Assembly: GCA_905233825.1 (NCBI GenBank) | Contig: CAJOFE010000031.1 | Span: forward strand, 1-33,278 | Source: an uncultured Prevotella sp. | GTDB lineage: Bacteria > Bacteroidota > Bacteroidia > Bacteroidales > Bacteroidaceae | Length of the DNA: 33,278 nt | Direction: 5' to 3' | In this document: piece by piece, positions 17,056 through 25,559 of the stretch | How positions within the stretch are numbered: the first letter of the stretch is position 1 | Layout: every line of letters starts with the position of its first letter | Made by a program: the position numbers and the translations under genes | The notes under the pieces: model-generated | Database searches by the model: none | Told to the model about the DNA's origin: nothing | Seen by the model: the letters and a program-made list of their open reading frames with translations, nothing else

Positions 17056-17676
17056 ATGAATAAGGAGGAGAAATTCATTATTACCATCAGCCGACAATTT
17101 GGTACTGGTGGACATGAGATTGGTGCCGAGTTGGCTCGCCGTCTGGGGGTGAAGCTGCTCGACAAGCAGATCCTGAACGAAGTGGCCAGTCGTTTCTGTA
17201 CGGTGGAGGATGCCGTGGAGAAGATAGAGGCGCGCAATCCGCTTTGGCGTGATGACTTCACCAGTTTCTATCGTCAGTACATGGCAGGGGTGGAGTATAA
17301 CGGACAGGAGCAGGATCAGACATCACACAGGCTCTTTGAGGCGCAGGCAGAAGCTATCCGCAAGATTGCCAATGAGGAGTCGTGCGTGCTGATAGGCCGT
17401 TGCGGCTTCCATATCTTCCGCAATCATCCTAATGCGCTGAAGATTTTCATCCACGCCGACGATGACTGTCGCAAGCGCCGTATTGCCGAGAAGTATGACA
17501 TTTCAGAGCGTGATGCTGCCGCAATGATTGTTGATAACGACTATTCGCGTGAACTCTACACAAAAACCTTTACAGGCAGCGACTGGCAAGATGCCCGTAA
17601 TTACGACGTGACCATCAACGTGCGGAAATTCGGCGTGAACGGCGCCGTTGATTTCCTGATGAATGTCGTAGGTTAG
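17056..17676 (+). CDS. cytidylate kinase-like family protein
   Basis: The 206-residue protein matches the cytidylate kinase-like group common in Firmicutes and Bacteroidetes. The N-terminal [23 protein letters not shown] is a P-loop-like element lacking the usual GKS/T, then LLDKQIL; VLIGRCG near 113 and [24 protein letters not shown] near 131-154 resemble the lid and base region of nucleotide kinases. True CMP kinase (Cmk) is longer and has a clear P-loop, so the substrate is uncertain. It has its own promoter, and the TerB-DnaJ gene follows after 29 bp. Nothing in the sequence links the two functionally. Confidence 0.82.
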   Translation: MNKEEKFIITISRQFGTGGHEIGAELARRLGVKLLDKQILNEVASRFCTVEDAVEKIEARNPLWRDDFTSFYRQYMAGVEYNGQEQDQTSHRLFEAQAEAIRKIANEESCVLIGRCGFHIFRNHPNALKIFIHADDDCRKRRIAEKYDISERDAAAMIVDNDYSRELYTKTFTGSDWQDARNYDVTINVRKFGVNGAVDFLMNVVG

Positions 17677-17683
17677 TTCATAA

Positions 17684-17697
17684 ATCTCAATTCTCAA
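17684..17697. repeat. two-copy heptamer before the TerB-DnaJ gene
   Basis: atctcaa and ttctcaa lie in the 29-bp gap, end 8 bp before the GTG start and share the unit seen at 15503-15523. Two copies alone would not be significant. Confidence 0.35.
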
Positions 17698-17705
17698 ATC
17701 AGAAA

Positions 17706-18473
17706 GTGGGACTTGGTAAATGGATTGCCGGCTATTTAGGCTGGATTGTTTTGGGACCGATAGGAGGTTTGTTGGGCTTCCTGTTGGGTTCCCTCTTTGA
17801 GTCATCGTCGCATGGTCAGGATGCTCAGGACTATTTCAACGGTAGTGAACAAAACCAGGCACAGGGCGACCGTAACAGCTTCCTGCTCTCCATGCTGGTC
17901 ATGGCGGCTTATATCATCAGGGCCGACGGCAAGGTAATGCACTCCGAGATGGAGGTGGTGCGTGCATTCCTGCGCCAGAATTTTGGCAACGAGGCCGCTG
18001 TGCAGGGCAACGATATCCTGCTGAAGCTGTTTGAAGAGGAGAAACGGCAGGGTAGGGTGGCTTTCCGTCGTACTATTCGTCAGAGTTGTGAGGAGGCCGC
18101 CCGCTACTTGGACTATAGTGGTCGTTTGCAACTGCTTAGTTTCTTGGTGACAATCGCTCAGGCCGACGGACGTGTTGATAGCGTAGAGATAGATGCCCTG
18201 AAAGATGTGGCGCGCTGGATGCAGATGCAGTCGGGCGAAGTTGACTCGCTACTCCACATGGAGGGTGACTCGCTGGAAGATGCCTACCGCGTACTGGGTG
18301 TCACGCCGCAGGCTACCGACGAGGAACTGAAGAAAGCCTATCGCCGCCTGGCATTGGAACATCATCCTGACCGCGTGGCCAAACTGGGTGATGACGTGCG
18401 CCGTGCTGCCGAGAAGAAGTTCCAGGAGATTAATGCCGCGAAGGAACGCATTTGGAAGGCTCGCGGACTGTAG
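17706..18473 (+). CDS. TerB-DnaJ domain protein (DjlA-like co-chaperone)
   Basis: The 255-residue protein starts with a Gly-rich membrane helix ([27 protein letters not shown], split here by a Pro), then a TerB-like helical domain at about 57-175 with two acidic segments ([19 protein letters not shown] and [17 protein letters not shown]), and a J domain from about 188 with HPD ([12 protein letters not shown]). DjlA-type proteins are membrane-attached J proteins that stimulate DnaK. The start is GTG at 17706; no in-frame ATG occurs before the TerB domain, and the N-terminal helix belongs to the family. A tandem repeat array begins right after its stop. Confidence 0.88.
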   Translation: MGLGKWIAGYLGWIVLGPIGGLLGFLLGSLFESSSHGQDAQDYFNGSEQNQAQGDRNSFLLSMLVMAAYIIRADGKVMHSEMEVVRAFLRQNFGNEAAVQGNDILLKLFEEEKRQGRVAFRRTIRQSCEEAARYLDYSGRLQLLSFLVTIAQADGRVDSVEIDALKDVARWMQMQSGEVDSLLHMEGDSLEDAYRVLGVTPQATDEELKKAYRRLALEHHPDRVAKLGDDVRRAAEKKFQEINAAKERIWKARGL

Positions 18474-18480
18474 AGCTGAC

Positions 18481-18556
18481 TATAGACTACAGAATAGACT
18501 ATAGACTACAGAATAGACTATAGACTACAGAATAGACTATAGACTATAGACTATAG
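18481..18556. repeat. tandem repeat: 19-bp unit x3 then heptamers
   Basis: TATAGACTACAGAATAGAC is repeated three times without mismatch (18481-18499, 18500-18518, 18519-18537), followed by tatagac twice and tatag. The 19-bp unit itself starts with and nearly ends with the heptamer. It lies 7 bp after the TerB-DnaJ stop and about 55 bp before the feoAB -33 element. Perfect copies suggest recent expansion. Confidence 0.9.
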
Positions 18557-18634
18557 CAAATAGTTCTTATCCCCATTTTTAGGTATTCTGATAGAAAAAC
18601 GCCTTGCTTGTTGCGCCTTTACAAGAAAAATGAT

Positions 18635-18642
18635 TATCTTTG
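18635..18642 (+). promoter_or_regulatory. feoAB promoter: TTG (18611) and TATCTTTG
   Basis: TATCTTTG fits TAnnTTTG with TTG at 18611-18613, 21 bp upstream. The ATG at 18661 is 18 bp after the box, giving a leader of about 12 bases. I see no convincing Fur-type palindrome, but iron control of feo genes is general. Confidence 0.65.
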
Positions 18643-18660
18643 CAGTCTTTTAGGAGAATC

Positions 18661-20949
18661 ATGAGACTATCGGAGCTGAAGACAGGCGAGCATGGCGTCA
18701 TTGTAAAGGTTTACGGTCATGGCGGATTTCGCAAGCGTATCGTGGAGATGGGCTTTGTGAGAGGAAAGGTCGTCGATGTGTTGCTCAATGCACCCTTGCA
18801 AGATCCTGTGAAATATAAGGTGATGGGCTACGAGGTGAGCCTGCGCCGTCAGGAGGCGGAGATGATAGAGGTGGTTAGTGATGTGCATGAGAATGATTCT
18901 AGCCTGAAGCCACTTGTTACGGAAGGCCATGAAAACGACTTCATGCATCATCAGGCCATGAGTCAGCGCCGTACCATCAATGTGGCGCTCATCGGTAATC
19001 CCAATTGCGGCAAGACATCGCTATTCAACTTCGCTAGCGGTGCCCACGGTAGGGTAGGTAACTATAGTGGTGTTACCGTCGATGCCTCCGAGGCTCATGC
19101 CTCCATGTTCGGTTACGAGTTCAACCTTATCGACCTGCCTGGCACATATTCCCTTTCCTGCTATTCGCCGGAGGAGCTTTACGTCCGCAACTACTTGCAG
19201 GAGCAGCTGCCCGATGTGGTCATCAACGTCATTGACTCCAGCAACCTGGAGCGTAATCTATACCTGACTACCCAGTTGATGGATATGGACCTGCGCGTGG
19301 TGGGCGCTCTGAACATGTATGACGAGTTTGAGCGCCGAGGAGACCATGTCGATCTAAAGACGCTCAGCACCCTCTTCGGTATGCCGATGGTGCCTACCTC
19401 GTTCAAGAGTGGAGAGGGCGTGAAAGACCTGTTCCGTGCTGTCATTCAGGTTTATGAGGGACGTAGTCGCGAGGCTCGTCATCTGCATATTAACTACGGT
19501 CATGAGATAGAACACGGCATCAAGGACATTCAGAAATGGCTGAAGCCATCCCTCCACCCTTCGCTCAGTACGCGCCATTTGGCTATTAAGCTGCTGGAGA
19601 ATGACAAGGAGATAGAAAAGCTCATCTCATCCCATCTTACTGATGATTCTTTCCGGGAAATCCTGCAAGCCAAGGAAAAGGCTGCGACGCGTGTATTGGA
19701 AGAAACGGGCGATGATGCCGAGACGGCCATCATGGATGCCAAGTATGGTTTTATCAATGGTGCTCTGACCGAGGCGGGCTATGAGACGGGCACGAAGGAA
19801 GATACCTATCGTATTACCCACCTCATCGACCGCGTTTTGTCGAGCAAGTATTTCGGTTTCCCCATTTTCTTCGCCATTCTCTTTGTTATGTTCCAGGCCA
19901 CCTTTGCTCTGGGTCAGTATCCTATGGACTGGATAGAGGCCGGTGTGGAGTGGCTGGGAGAGTGGATTGGCACGAACATGTCTGAGGGACCGCTGCGTTC
20001 CATGCTCGTCGATGGCGTCATCGGTGGCGTGGGGGCTGTCATCGTCTTCCTGCCACAGATATTGATATTGTACCTGTTTATATCCTTTATGGAGGATTCG
20101 GGCTACATGGCCCGTGCTGCCTTCATCATGGACCGTCTGATGCACAAGATGGGGCTCCACGGCAAGTCGTTCATACCCCTCATCATGGGCTTCGGCTGCA
20201 ATGTGCCGGCGGTAATGGCTACGCGAACCGTGGAGAGCCGCCGCTCGCGCCTTATCACCATGCTGGTGCTTCCCTTCATGTCGTGCTCGGCACGCCTGCC
20301 CATCTATATCATGATTACAGGCACTTTTTTTGCCGCCCAATGGCGCTCATGGGTCATGATTTCGCTCTATGCCGTTGGCATTATCATGGCGGTCATCGTG
20401 AGTAAGATACTGTCGAAGTTTGTCATCAAGGGCGAGGACACACCCTTCGTTATGGAGCTGCCGCCCTATCGCTGGCCTACGGCGAAGGCTTGTGGTCGCC
20501 ACACCTGGGAGAAGGGCAAGGAATATCTGAAGAAGATGGGCGGCGTCATCCTCGTGGCCAGCATCATCGTCTGGGCCTTAGGCTACTTCGGCCCCATGGG
20601 CGTGGCTCCATCGATGGAACAGAGCTTCATAGGCATGATGGGCCGCTTCGTAGCTCCGATCTTTGCCCTGCAGTGCTTCGACTGGCAGCTCGACGTCAGC
20701 CTCATCGCCGGTGTCGGAGCCAAGGAAATCGTTGCCTCTACCATCGGCGTGCTGGGTGGACTGGAGGGCATCACGCCTCTTGTAGCCTACAGCTATCTGC
20801 TTTTCGTATTGCTCTATTTCCCTTGTGTTGCTACGATTGCAGCCATTAAGAACGAAACAGGTTCTTGGCGTTGGGCCCTCGTGGCAGCCATCTATACCAC
20901 CGCCGTGGCTTGGATTGTCTCCGCCCTCGTCAGCCTGTGCCCGCTGTAG
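18661..20949 (+). CDS. feoB: ferrous iron transport protein, FeoA-FeoB fusion
   Basis: The 762-residue protein imports Fe(II) across the inner membrane. Residues 1-75 are a FeoA SH3-like domain (LSELKTGEHGVIVKVYGHGGFRKRIVEMGF...). The FeoB GTPase domain begins near 105: G1 GNPNCGKTS at 112-120, G2 GVTV at 137-140, G3 DLPGTYS at 158-164, G4 NMYD. After a helical linker come the gate helices with GFGCNVPAVMATRT and MSCSARLPIY, each holding the conserved Cys, and a final GAKEIVASTIGVL segment. FeoA fused to FeoB is common in Bacteroidetes. I chose the ATG at 18661; the frame continues 21 bases further to a TTG, but that lies inside the -7 box. No FeoC or regulator is adjacent. Confidence 0.96.
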   Translation: MRLSELKTGEHGVIVKVYGHGGFRKRIVEMGFVRGKVVDVLLNAPLQDPVKYKVMGYEVSLRRQEAEMIEVVSDVHENDSSLKPLVTEGHENDFMHHQAMSQRRTINVALIGNPNCGKTSLFNFASGAHGRVGNYSGVTVDASEAHASMFGYEFNLIDLPGTYSLSCYSPEELYVRNYLQEQLPDVVINVIDSSNLERNLYLTTQLMDMDLRVVGALNMYDEFERRGDHVDLKTLSTLFGMPMVPTSFKSGEGVKDLFRAVIQVYEGRSREARHLHINYGHEIEHGIKDIQKWLKPSLHPSLSTRHLAIKLLENDKEIEKLISSHLTDDSFREILQAKEKAATRVLEETGDDAETAIMDAKYGFINGALTEAGYETGTKEDTYRITHLIDRVLSSKYFGFPIFFAILFVMFQATFALGQYPMDWIEAGVEWLGEWIGTNMSEGPLRSMLVDGVIGGVGAVIVFLPQILILYLFISFMEDSGYMARAAFIMDRLMHKMGLHGKSFIPLIMGFGCNVPAVMATRTVESRRSRLITMLVLPFMSCSARLPIYIMITGTFFAAQWRSWVMISLYAVGIIMAVIVSKILSKFVIKGEDTPFVMELPPYRWPTAKACGRHTWEKGKEYLKKMGGVILVASIIVWALGYFGPMGVAPSMEQSFIGMMGRFVAPIFALQCFDWQLDVSLIAGVGAKEIVASTIGVLGGLEGITPLVAYSYLLFVLLYFPCVATIAAIKNETGSWRWALVAAIYTTAVAWIVSALVSLCPL

Positions 20950-21321
20950 CCCAGCCGCCTAAAGAAAAAAAGAGCGTAGTAAAGTACCAACGAGGACGTT
21001 TCAAAAACGATTTCAGACGCAGCTTGAATACCATCGATTTCGGCCAAAAGGATAGTCATTTTGCCACACAACCCCTTCCAAGTGAGTCGTGATGCATAGA
21101 AATCCGAACTATTTATTGAAAATTCGAACCACTAAAAAGTGCGCAAGGATAGGGGTAAAGCATCGGAAACAGGGGTTTATGCACGTTTTGGGAGGCCTGC
21201 GAGAGCGGATTTTGATAGTTTCTGTCCTGTTTTGAGGTCCAATATCTTAGGCGCAGAGGCTTTGCTGATATCGTATCTCGTTGTGTTTCAGCTTTTTAGA
21301 TGATTTGTTACTGACCTGTCC
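20950..21321. other. gene-free stretch after feoAB with weak 21-bp periodic repeats
   Basis: No plausible gene is seen. From about 21001 to 21065 three segments of 21-23 bp (starting at 21001, 21024 and 21045) show weak similarity to each other and to the 3'-end repeat family: ATTTCAGACGCAG matches the uvrA tail core at 12 of 13 positions. No U-tract terminator is visible after feoAB. Confidence 0.5.
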
Positions 21322-21342
21322 GTTACAGTTACAGTTGTTACA
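21322..21342 (+). repeat. left arm of a 21-bp inverted repeat
   Basis: This arm is built from GTTACA GTTACA GTT GTTACA. It is complementary to 21448-21468 at 20 of 21 positions. The 105 bp between the arms are strongly AT-rich with long TA alternations (around 21371-21415). Confidence 0.85.
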
Positions 21343-21447
21343 CTATGCTTTCTTTTTCCCGTAAAGATATTAAATATATATATAATTATCTATATATCAG
21401 TAAGTTATATAACTTCTGCGAGATTTTGGGCTCCTGAGAAACCTAAT

Positions 21448-21468
21448 TGTAATAACTGTAACTGTAAC
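21448..21468 (-). repeat. right arm of a 21-bp inverted repeat
   Basis: This is the reverse complement of the left arm with one mismatch (T at 21453). No direct target duplication is visible outside the arms. From here to hisB (21469-21538) there is a further TA run near 21491-21503 and nothing I can name. Confidence 0.85.
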
Positions 21469-21538
21469 AAGCTAAGTCTTGGCTACTTGCTATATATATA
21501 TTAATAATGTATAGGAATATGACCAACAGGATAAAACC

Positions 21539-22615
21539 TCAGAGTACGCCCTTGGTGGAGGGTAGCTGGTAGCGATAGACGTCGCGGCGGATGGCCTGGC
21601 GGAGGCTACGTGCAAGGGCTTTGAAGATGGCCTCAATCTTGTGGTGCTCGTTCTGGCCCTCGGCATGGATGTAGAGGTTCATCAGGGCAGCATCGCTAAG
21701 GCTCTTGAAGAAATGGAAGAACATCTCTGTGGGCACATCGCCAATCTTCTCACGATGGAACTCTGTCTGCCAGATGAGCCAGGGGCGACCGCCGAAGTCG
21801 AGGCAGACGTGGGCCTCGCAGTCGTCCATGGGCAGCGAAAAGCCGTAGCGCTCGATGCCGCGCTTGGTACCTAATGCCTGCTTCAGACAATCGCCTAATG
21901 CCAGGGCGGTATCCTCAATGGTGTGGTGCTCATCAACGTTCAGGTCTCCTTTTACGTGGATGTCGAGGTCTATACCTCCGTGACGGCCTATCTGTTCAAG
22001 CATGTGGTCGAAGAATCCCAAGCCCGTGTCGATGTGGCAAGTGCCCTGGCCGTCGAGTGCGAGACTAATCTCAATGTCAGTTTCCTTTGTGGTACGGCGT
22101 ACCGATGCACGTCGCTCACCATCGATAATGGTCTCGGCCACCTGCTGCCAGGTGGTGGCGTCGTCGAGGATGAGGGCTTGGCAGCCGATGTTCGCGGCCA
22201 GTTGGCGGTCGGTATCGCGGTCACCAATGACGTAGCTGCCGGCTATGTCATAGTGCTCTGCGTCTTGCATGTATTTTTCCACCATGCCTGTGCCGGGTTT
22301 GCGCGTGGGGGCGTTGTCCTCGGGGAAGTGGGGGTCGATGAGGATGTCATCGAAGTGTATTCCCTCGCCCTCTAACGCCTGGAGAATGAAGTTCTGCGCA
22401 GGCCAGAAGGTGTCCTCCGGGAAGGAAGGCGTGCCCAGCCCGTCCTGATTGCTCACCATCACCAGTCTGAAGTCCGTGCGCTCGGCTATCAAGCCCAGCC
22501 AGCGGAAAACACCAGGCTTGAAGCGAATCTTCTCTAACGCATCAATCTGCTCGTCGTGGGGTTCCTCAACGAGTGTTCCGTCGCGATCAATAAAAAGTAT
22601 CTTCTGTTTCATCAT
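21539..22615 (-). CDS. hisB: bifunctional histidinol-phosphatase / imidazoleglycerol-phosphate dehydratase
   Basis: The 358-residue enzyme catalyses two steps of histidine synthesis. Residues 1 to about 165 are a HAD phosphatase ([12 protein letters not shown] at 8-19, [13 protein letters not shown]); about 168-358 are IGP dehydratase with its two metal-binding motifs [12 protein letters not shown] and [18 protein letters not shown]. The loop that carries zinc-binding Cys in E. coli HisB reads [10 protein letters not shown] here, with no Cys. The rest of the his pathway is not in the window; the gene upstream on the same strand is a membrane protein whose stop is 35 bp away. Two adjacent ATG codons (22615 and 22612) are possible starts. 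Confidence 0.95.
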   Translation of the reverse strand: MMKQKILFIDRDGTLVEEPHDEQIDALEKIRFKPGVFRWLGLIAERTDFRLVMVSNQDGLGTPSFPEDTFWPAQNFILQALEGEGIHFDDILIDPHFPEDNAPTRKPGTGMVEKYMQDAEHYDIAGSYVIGDRDTDRQLAANIGCQALILDDATTWQQVAETIIDGERRASVRRTTKETDIEISLALDGQGTCHIDTGLGFFDHMLEQIGRHGGIDLDIHVKGDLNVDEHHTIEDTALALGDCLKQALGTKRGIERYGFSLPMDDCEAHVCLDFGGRPWLIWQTEFHREKIGDVPTEMFFHFFKSLSDAALMNLYIHAEGQNEHHKIEAIFKALARSLRQAIRRDVYRYQLPSTKGVL

Positions 22616-22650
22616 TGTTCATTCTTCTTTTTTACACGAATTGCTTGGAT

Positions 22651-23376
22651 TTATTGATTCTTCTTTTCATCCAATCCGTGTTTATATTTATCTTGTGTGT
22701 TCCCCCAGACATAGTAGAAGGGAAAGAGGGTGCTGAGGTGAATGTAGGCTTGCAGAAACCCGCAGACGGAGAAGGTGAAGAAGTTGAGCGCCCATAGGTT
22801 CTCAGGTAAGTCTGGCACGTCGCCTGCTGCTATGTCGGCAGCACCTTCAATATTGGCTGTAGCCAAGATGATAGCGGGCATCTGGAAGATGACTGTGGCC
22901 ACCAGCACTACCAGCAGCATGACCAGCGCTACGGCGATGAGTGTCCATAGTCGGCCTCGCCGTATGGTAGTCCATAACATGCGTGGCAGCACCTTCAGTC
23001 CTCGCAGGGTGAGCTTCCACGGCCAACGTCCCCACCAACGTCGCGGCTTGCTGATGGTATCCGTCTGCCAATGTTCGTGCAGGGGTGCAATGCCGCCTGC
23101 AAAGGCGAAGATGATGGCTGCGATGAGGAATACTACAAACGTGCCTCCCCAGAGAGCCAGCTCGGGCATCAGTCCTTCGTGAGCTGCGAGCTTAGGCAAG
23201 AGGGAGGTAAAGAAATAGGTCATGGAGAAGCCTGTGACAAGGGCGTAGATGATGGCCTGCACCCAAGAGGCGCGCACCAGTTTTCCGAAGTTCTGAGTGT
23301 ATAGCCGATAGCCGTCGCTGATGATAGCCTGAAAGCTGCGGGTGCGATGTGCTGATAGATTCTTGTCCTTTTCCAT
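22651..23376 (-). CDS. multi-pass membrane protein of unknown function
   Basis: The 241-residue protein has four clear hydrophobic segments: about 38-62 (ASWVQAIIYALVTGFSMTYFF and on), 76-96 (GTFVVFLIAAIIFAFAGGIA), 145-175 (LIAVALVMLLVVLVATVIFQM) and 200-225 (FFTFSVCGFLQAYIHLSTLFPFYYVW). A basic, Trp/Arg-rich loop lies at about 108-140 (KPRRWWGRWPWKL). I do not recognise a family with confidence and see no catalytic motif. It starts the minus-strand unit with hisB and has its own -7 box at 23397-23404. Confidence 0.75.
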   Translation of the reverse strand: MEKDKNLSAHRTRSFQAIISDGYRLYTQNFGKLVRASWVQAIIYALVTGFSMTYFFTSLLPKLAAHEGLMPELALWGGTFVVFLIAAIIFAFAGGIAPLHEHWQTDTISKPRRWWGRWPWKLTLRGLKVLPRMLWTTIRRGRLWTLIAVALVMLLVVLVATVIFQMPAIILATANIEGAADIAAGDVPDLPENLWALNFFTFSVCGFLQAYIHLSTLFPFYYVWGNTQDKYKHGLDEKKNQ

Positions 23377-23396
23377 AAAAAGCTCAAATTTAGATG

Positions 23397-23404
23397 CAAA
23401 GGTA
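23397..23404 (-). promoter_or_regulatory. -7 box (TACCTTTG) for the membrane protein-hisB unit
   Basis: On the minus strand TACCTTTGCA lies 20 bp before the ATG at 23376. The same ten bases (TACCTTTGCA) occur on the plus strand at 23449-23458, forming divergent promoters 44 bp apart. Confidence 0.6.
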
Positions 23405-23416
23405 GAAAATAATTGT

Positions 23417-23444
23417 GAATTATGAATTATGAATTATGAATTAT
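23417..23444. repeat. heptamer repeat gaattat x4 between divergent promoters
   Basis: Four perfect copies of gaattat fill most of the 44 bp between two divergent TACCTTTG boxes, covering the region where both -33 elements would lie. Confidence 0.85.
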
Positions 23445-23448
23445 TTTG

Positions 23449-23456
23449 TACCTTTG
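23449..23456 (+). promoter_or_regulatory. -7 box (TACCTTTG) for the oxidoreductase gene
   Basis: TACCTTTG fits TAnnTTTG and lies 16 bp before the ATG at 23473, giving a very short leader. No TTG element is seen at the usual distance, because the gaattat repeat is there. Confidence 0.6.
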
Positions 23457-23472
23457 CACAAATTTTTCTGTT

Positions 23473-24456
23473 ATGAAGATTCTGAAATGGGGTTTTATAG
23501 GCTGTGGCGAGGTCTGCGAGCTGAAAAGCGGCCCTGCTTTCGGCGAGGTGGAGGGGAGCAGCGTGGTAGCTGTGATGAGCCGTACGGAGGCGAAAGCCCG
23601 CAGCTATGCCGAGCGTCATGGTGTGCCCCGATATTATACGGATGCCCAACAGCTGATTGACGACCCGGAGGTGAACGCCGTCTATGTGGCCACGCCGCCC
23701 AGTAGCCACGCCACCTTTGCCATCATGTCTATGAAGGCTGGCAAGCCCGTCTATGTGGAGAAGCCGCTGGCCTCGACCTACGATGACTGTGCCCGCATCA
23801 ACTATGTCAGCGAGCAGACAGGCGTGCCTTGTTTCGTGGCCTATTATCGTCGCTACCTGCCTTATTTTCAGCGGGTGAAGGATATTGTAGATAAGGGTGT
23901 CATTGGCAAGACGGTAAACGTTCAGGTGCGCTTTGCCGTTCCGCCTCGTCAGTTAGACTATGACCGCCCCGAGAGCCTGCCTTGGCGCCTTCAGCCCGAC
24001 ATCAGCGGCGGAGGCTATTTCTATGATTTGGCTCCACATCAGATAGATCTGTTGCAATACATCTTCGGCGTGATTCTCGATGCGCGTGGCATCTGTGCCA
24101 ACCGTGGCCATCTCTATTCGGCTGAAGACTCGGTTAGTGCCGTTTTTCGCTTCGAAAACGGTATGCCTGGAAGTGGCTCATGGAGTTTCGTTGCCCATGA
24201 GAGTGCCCGTACTGACCGCATTCTCATCGTGGGTACGCAGGGGTCGATGGCTTTCTCCGTATTCAACTATGCTCCCATCGAATTGCATACCAGCGGGGGG
24301 ACGGAGCTCATCGATGTTCCAAATCCGCCATACGTGCAGTTCCCCATCATCAAGAGTGTCATCGAGCATCTGCAGGGTAGGGGAGTATGCACTTGTACCA
24401 GCGTCTCAGCTACGCCCACCAACTGGGTGTTGGACCGTATATTGGGAAAACTATGA
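23473..24456 (+). CDS. Gfo/Idh/MocA family NAD(P)-dependent oxidoreductase
   Basis: The 327-residue cytoplasmic protein has an N-terminal Rossmann fold (WGFIGCGEV, residues 6-14, the dinucleotide loop) with VYVATPPSSHA and the family motif GKPVYVEKPLA, in which Lys is usually a catalytic or cofactor-contacting residue. The C-terminal substrate domain includes GGGYFYDLAPHQIDLLQYIFG, the usual D-x3-H region. Members oxidise sugars, inositol or related compounds; the substrate cannot be predicted. The ATG at 23473 is preferred to an upstream in-frame TTG, which lies in the promoter. Its stop overlaps the next start as ATGA, so it is translationally coupled to the DUF4421 gene. Confidence 0.9.
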   Translation: MKILKWGFIGCGEVCELKSGPAFGEVEGSSVVAVMSRTEAKARSYAERHGVPRYYTDAQQLIDDPEVNAVYVATPPSSHATFAIMSMKAGKPVYVEKPLASTYDDCARINYVSEQTGVPCFVAYYRRYLPYFQRVKDIVDKGVIGKTVNVQVRFAVPPRQLDYDRPESLPWRLQPDISGGGYFYDLAPHQIDLLQYIFGVILDARGICANRGHLYSAEDSVSAVFRFENGMPGSGSWSFVAHESARTDRILIVGTQGSMAFSVFNYAPIELHTSGGTELIDVPNPPYVQFPIIKSVIEHLQGRGVCTCTSVSATPTNWVLDRILGKL

Positions 24457-25559
24457 GTAATAGGAAGTTGCTGCTCTTACTTGTTTGGCTGGTTCCCTTA
24501 CTGACATTGGCAGAGGGGACGGAAACAGATACAGAACCAGACACGATACCCCATCGTCACAAGATGACAGCCGTACGTCGAACTGTGCGTGGCTTTGACC
24601 GTCTTGACACGACTTTCATCGAGCCGCAGCACTATATCTTTACCGTTATGCTGCAGGCCACGCACAACTATGACATCTACACGTTGCGAAGTGCTGGACG
24701 TGATGCGCAGTCGATGACGTTTGCTCCCGATATGAACATGAAGCTGGGGCCATACGTGGGTTGGAAGTGGTTCTTCTTCGGCTATACCTTCGAGCTGGGC
24801 AACGTCAATTTGCAGCGCATCAAACAGCAGCTGGACTTCAGCATCTACTCGTCGCAGGTGGGCATAGACCTCTTTTATCGTCGCACGGGTAATGACTACA
24901 AGTTGCGCGATGCCCGTCTGGGCGAAGATATTGACACCTCGCCTTTGGAAGGACAGCCGTTCAGCGGTATCAAGGCTGGCATCACAGGCTTCAATGCCTA
25001 CTACATCTTCAATCACGGGCGCTTTTCCTATCCTGCAGCTTTCAGCCAGAGCACCATTCAGAAGGTGAGTTGCGGCTCGTGGATGGCTGGACTGGGCTAT
25101 ACGAAGAACTCGCTGGAACTGGATCATGATAGGCTACAACGCTTGATTGACGGGCGGTTGGGCTCACTAACGGTGCCCTTGGATTCTGGCTTGATGTTTC
25201 GCAAGGTGGGCTACCACGATTTCAGTCTCTCAGGCGGCTATGCCTACAACTGGGTGTTCAAGAAGAACTGGCTCTTTGCCGCCAGCGGACAGGCAGCCCT
25301 GGCTTACAAGAAGAGTGAAGGCGACGTGGTGGGCGACAGTAACGAGGGCTTCGACTTCAAGAACGTGAATCTCGACGGCATCGGGCGCTTCGGCATTGTC
25401 TATAACAACATGCGATGGTATGCTGGAGCCAGCGTCATCGTACATACGAACAACTACCATAAGTCCCGTTTCCGCACAAACAATACCTTCGGCTCGCTGA
25501 ACATGTATGTGGGCTATAATTTCGGACTAAAGAAAAGATACAGGAAACAAGATGATTAG
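24453..25559 (+). CDS. DUF4421 domain-containing exported protein
   Basis: The 368-residue protein has a signal peptide (MSNRKLLLLLVWLVPLLTLAEG) and then aromatic-rich alternating segments over the whole length: FIEPQHYIFTVMLQATHNYDIY, PYVGWKWFFFGYTFELGN, ISNA-type strands, and a final SLNMYVGYNFGLKKRY. This matches what I know as DUF4421 of Bacteroidetes, probably an outer membrane barrel. The start at 24453 overlaps the oxidoreductase stop (ATGA); an upstream in-frame ATG at 24387 would lie within that gene and would hide the signal peptide. It overlaps the following DUF1460 gene by 8 bp. Its role is unknown; coupling to a cell-wall enzyme suggests an envelope function. Confidence 0.82.
   Translation: MSNRKLLLLLVWLVPLLTLAEGTETDTEPDTIPHRHKMTAVRRTVRGFDRLDTTFIEPQHYIFTVMLQATHNYDIYTLRSAGRDAQSMTFAPDMNMKLGPYVGWKWFFFGYTFELGNVNLQRIKQQLDFSIYSSQVGIDLFYRRTGNDYKLRDARLGEDIDTSPLEGQPFSGIKAGITGFNAYYIFNHGRFSYPAAFSQSTIQKVSCGSWMAGLGYTKNSLELDHDRLQRLIDGRLGSLTVPLDSGLMFRKVGYHDFSLSGGYAYNWVFKKNWLFAASGQAALAYKKSEGDVVGDSNEGFDFKNVNLDGIGRFGIVYNNMRWYAGASVIVHTNNYHKSRFRTNNTFGSLNMYVGYNFGLKKRYRKQDD

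Noticed and set aside
19541..19580. Heptamer-coded insert in FeoB (PSLHPSLSTRH)
   Set aside because: It resembles the TPR linker peptide, but the DNA lacks clear 7-bp copies, so it is more likely ordinary linker sequence.
20865..21092. Small frame running from the feoAB end into the gene-free stretch
   Set aside because: Most of it overlaps feoAB out of frame, and the remainder has no start, motif or promoter.
21361..21510. Replication origin in the AT-rich region
   Set aside because: There are no DnaA-box clusters or replication genes, and TA-rich DNA between convergent genes is common.
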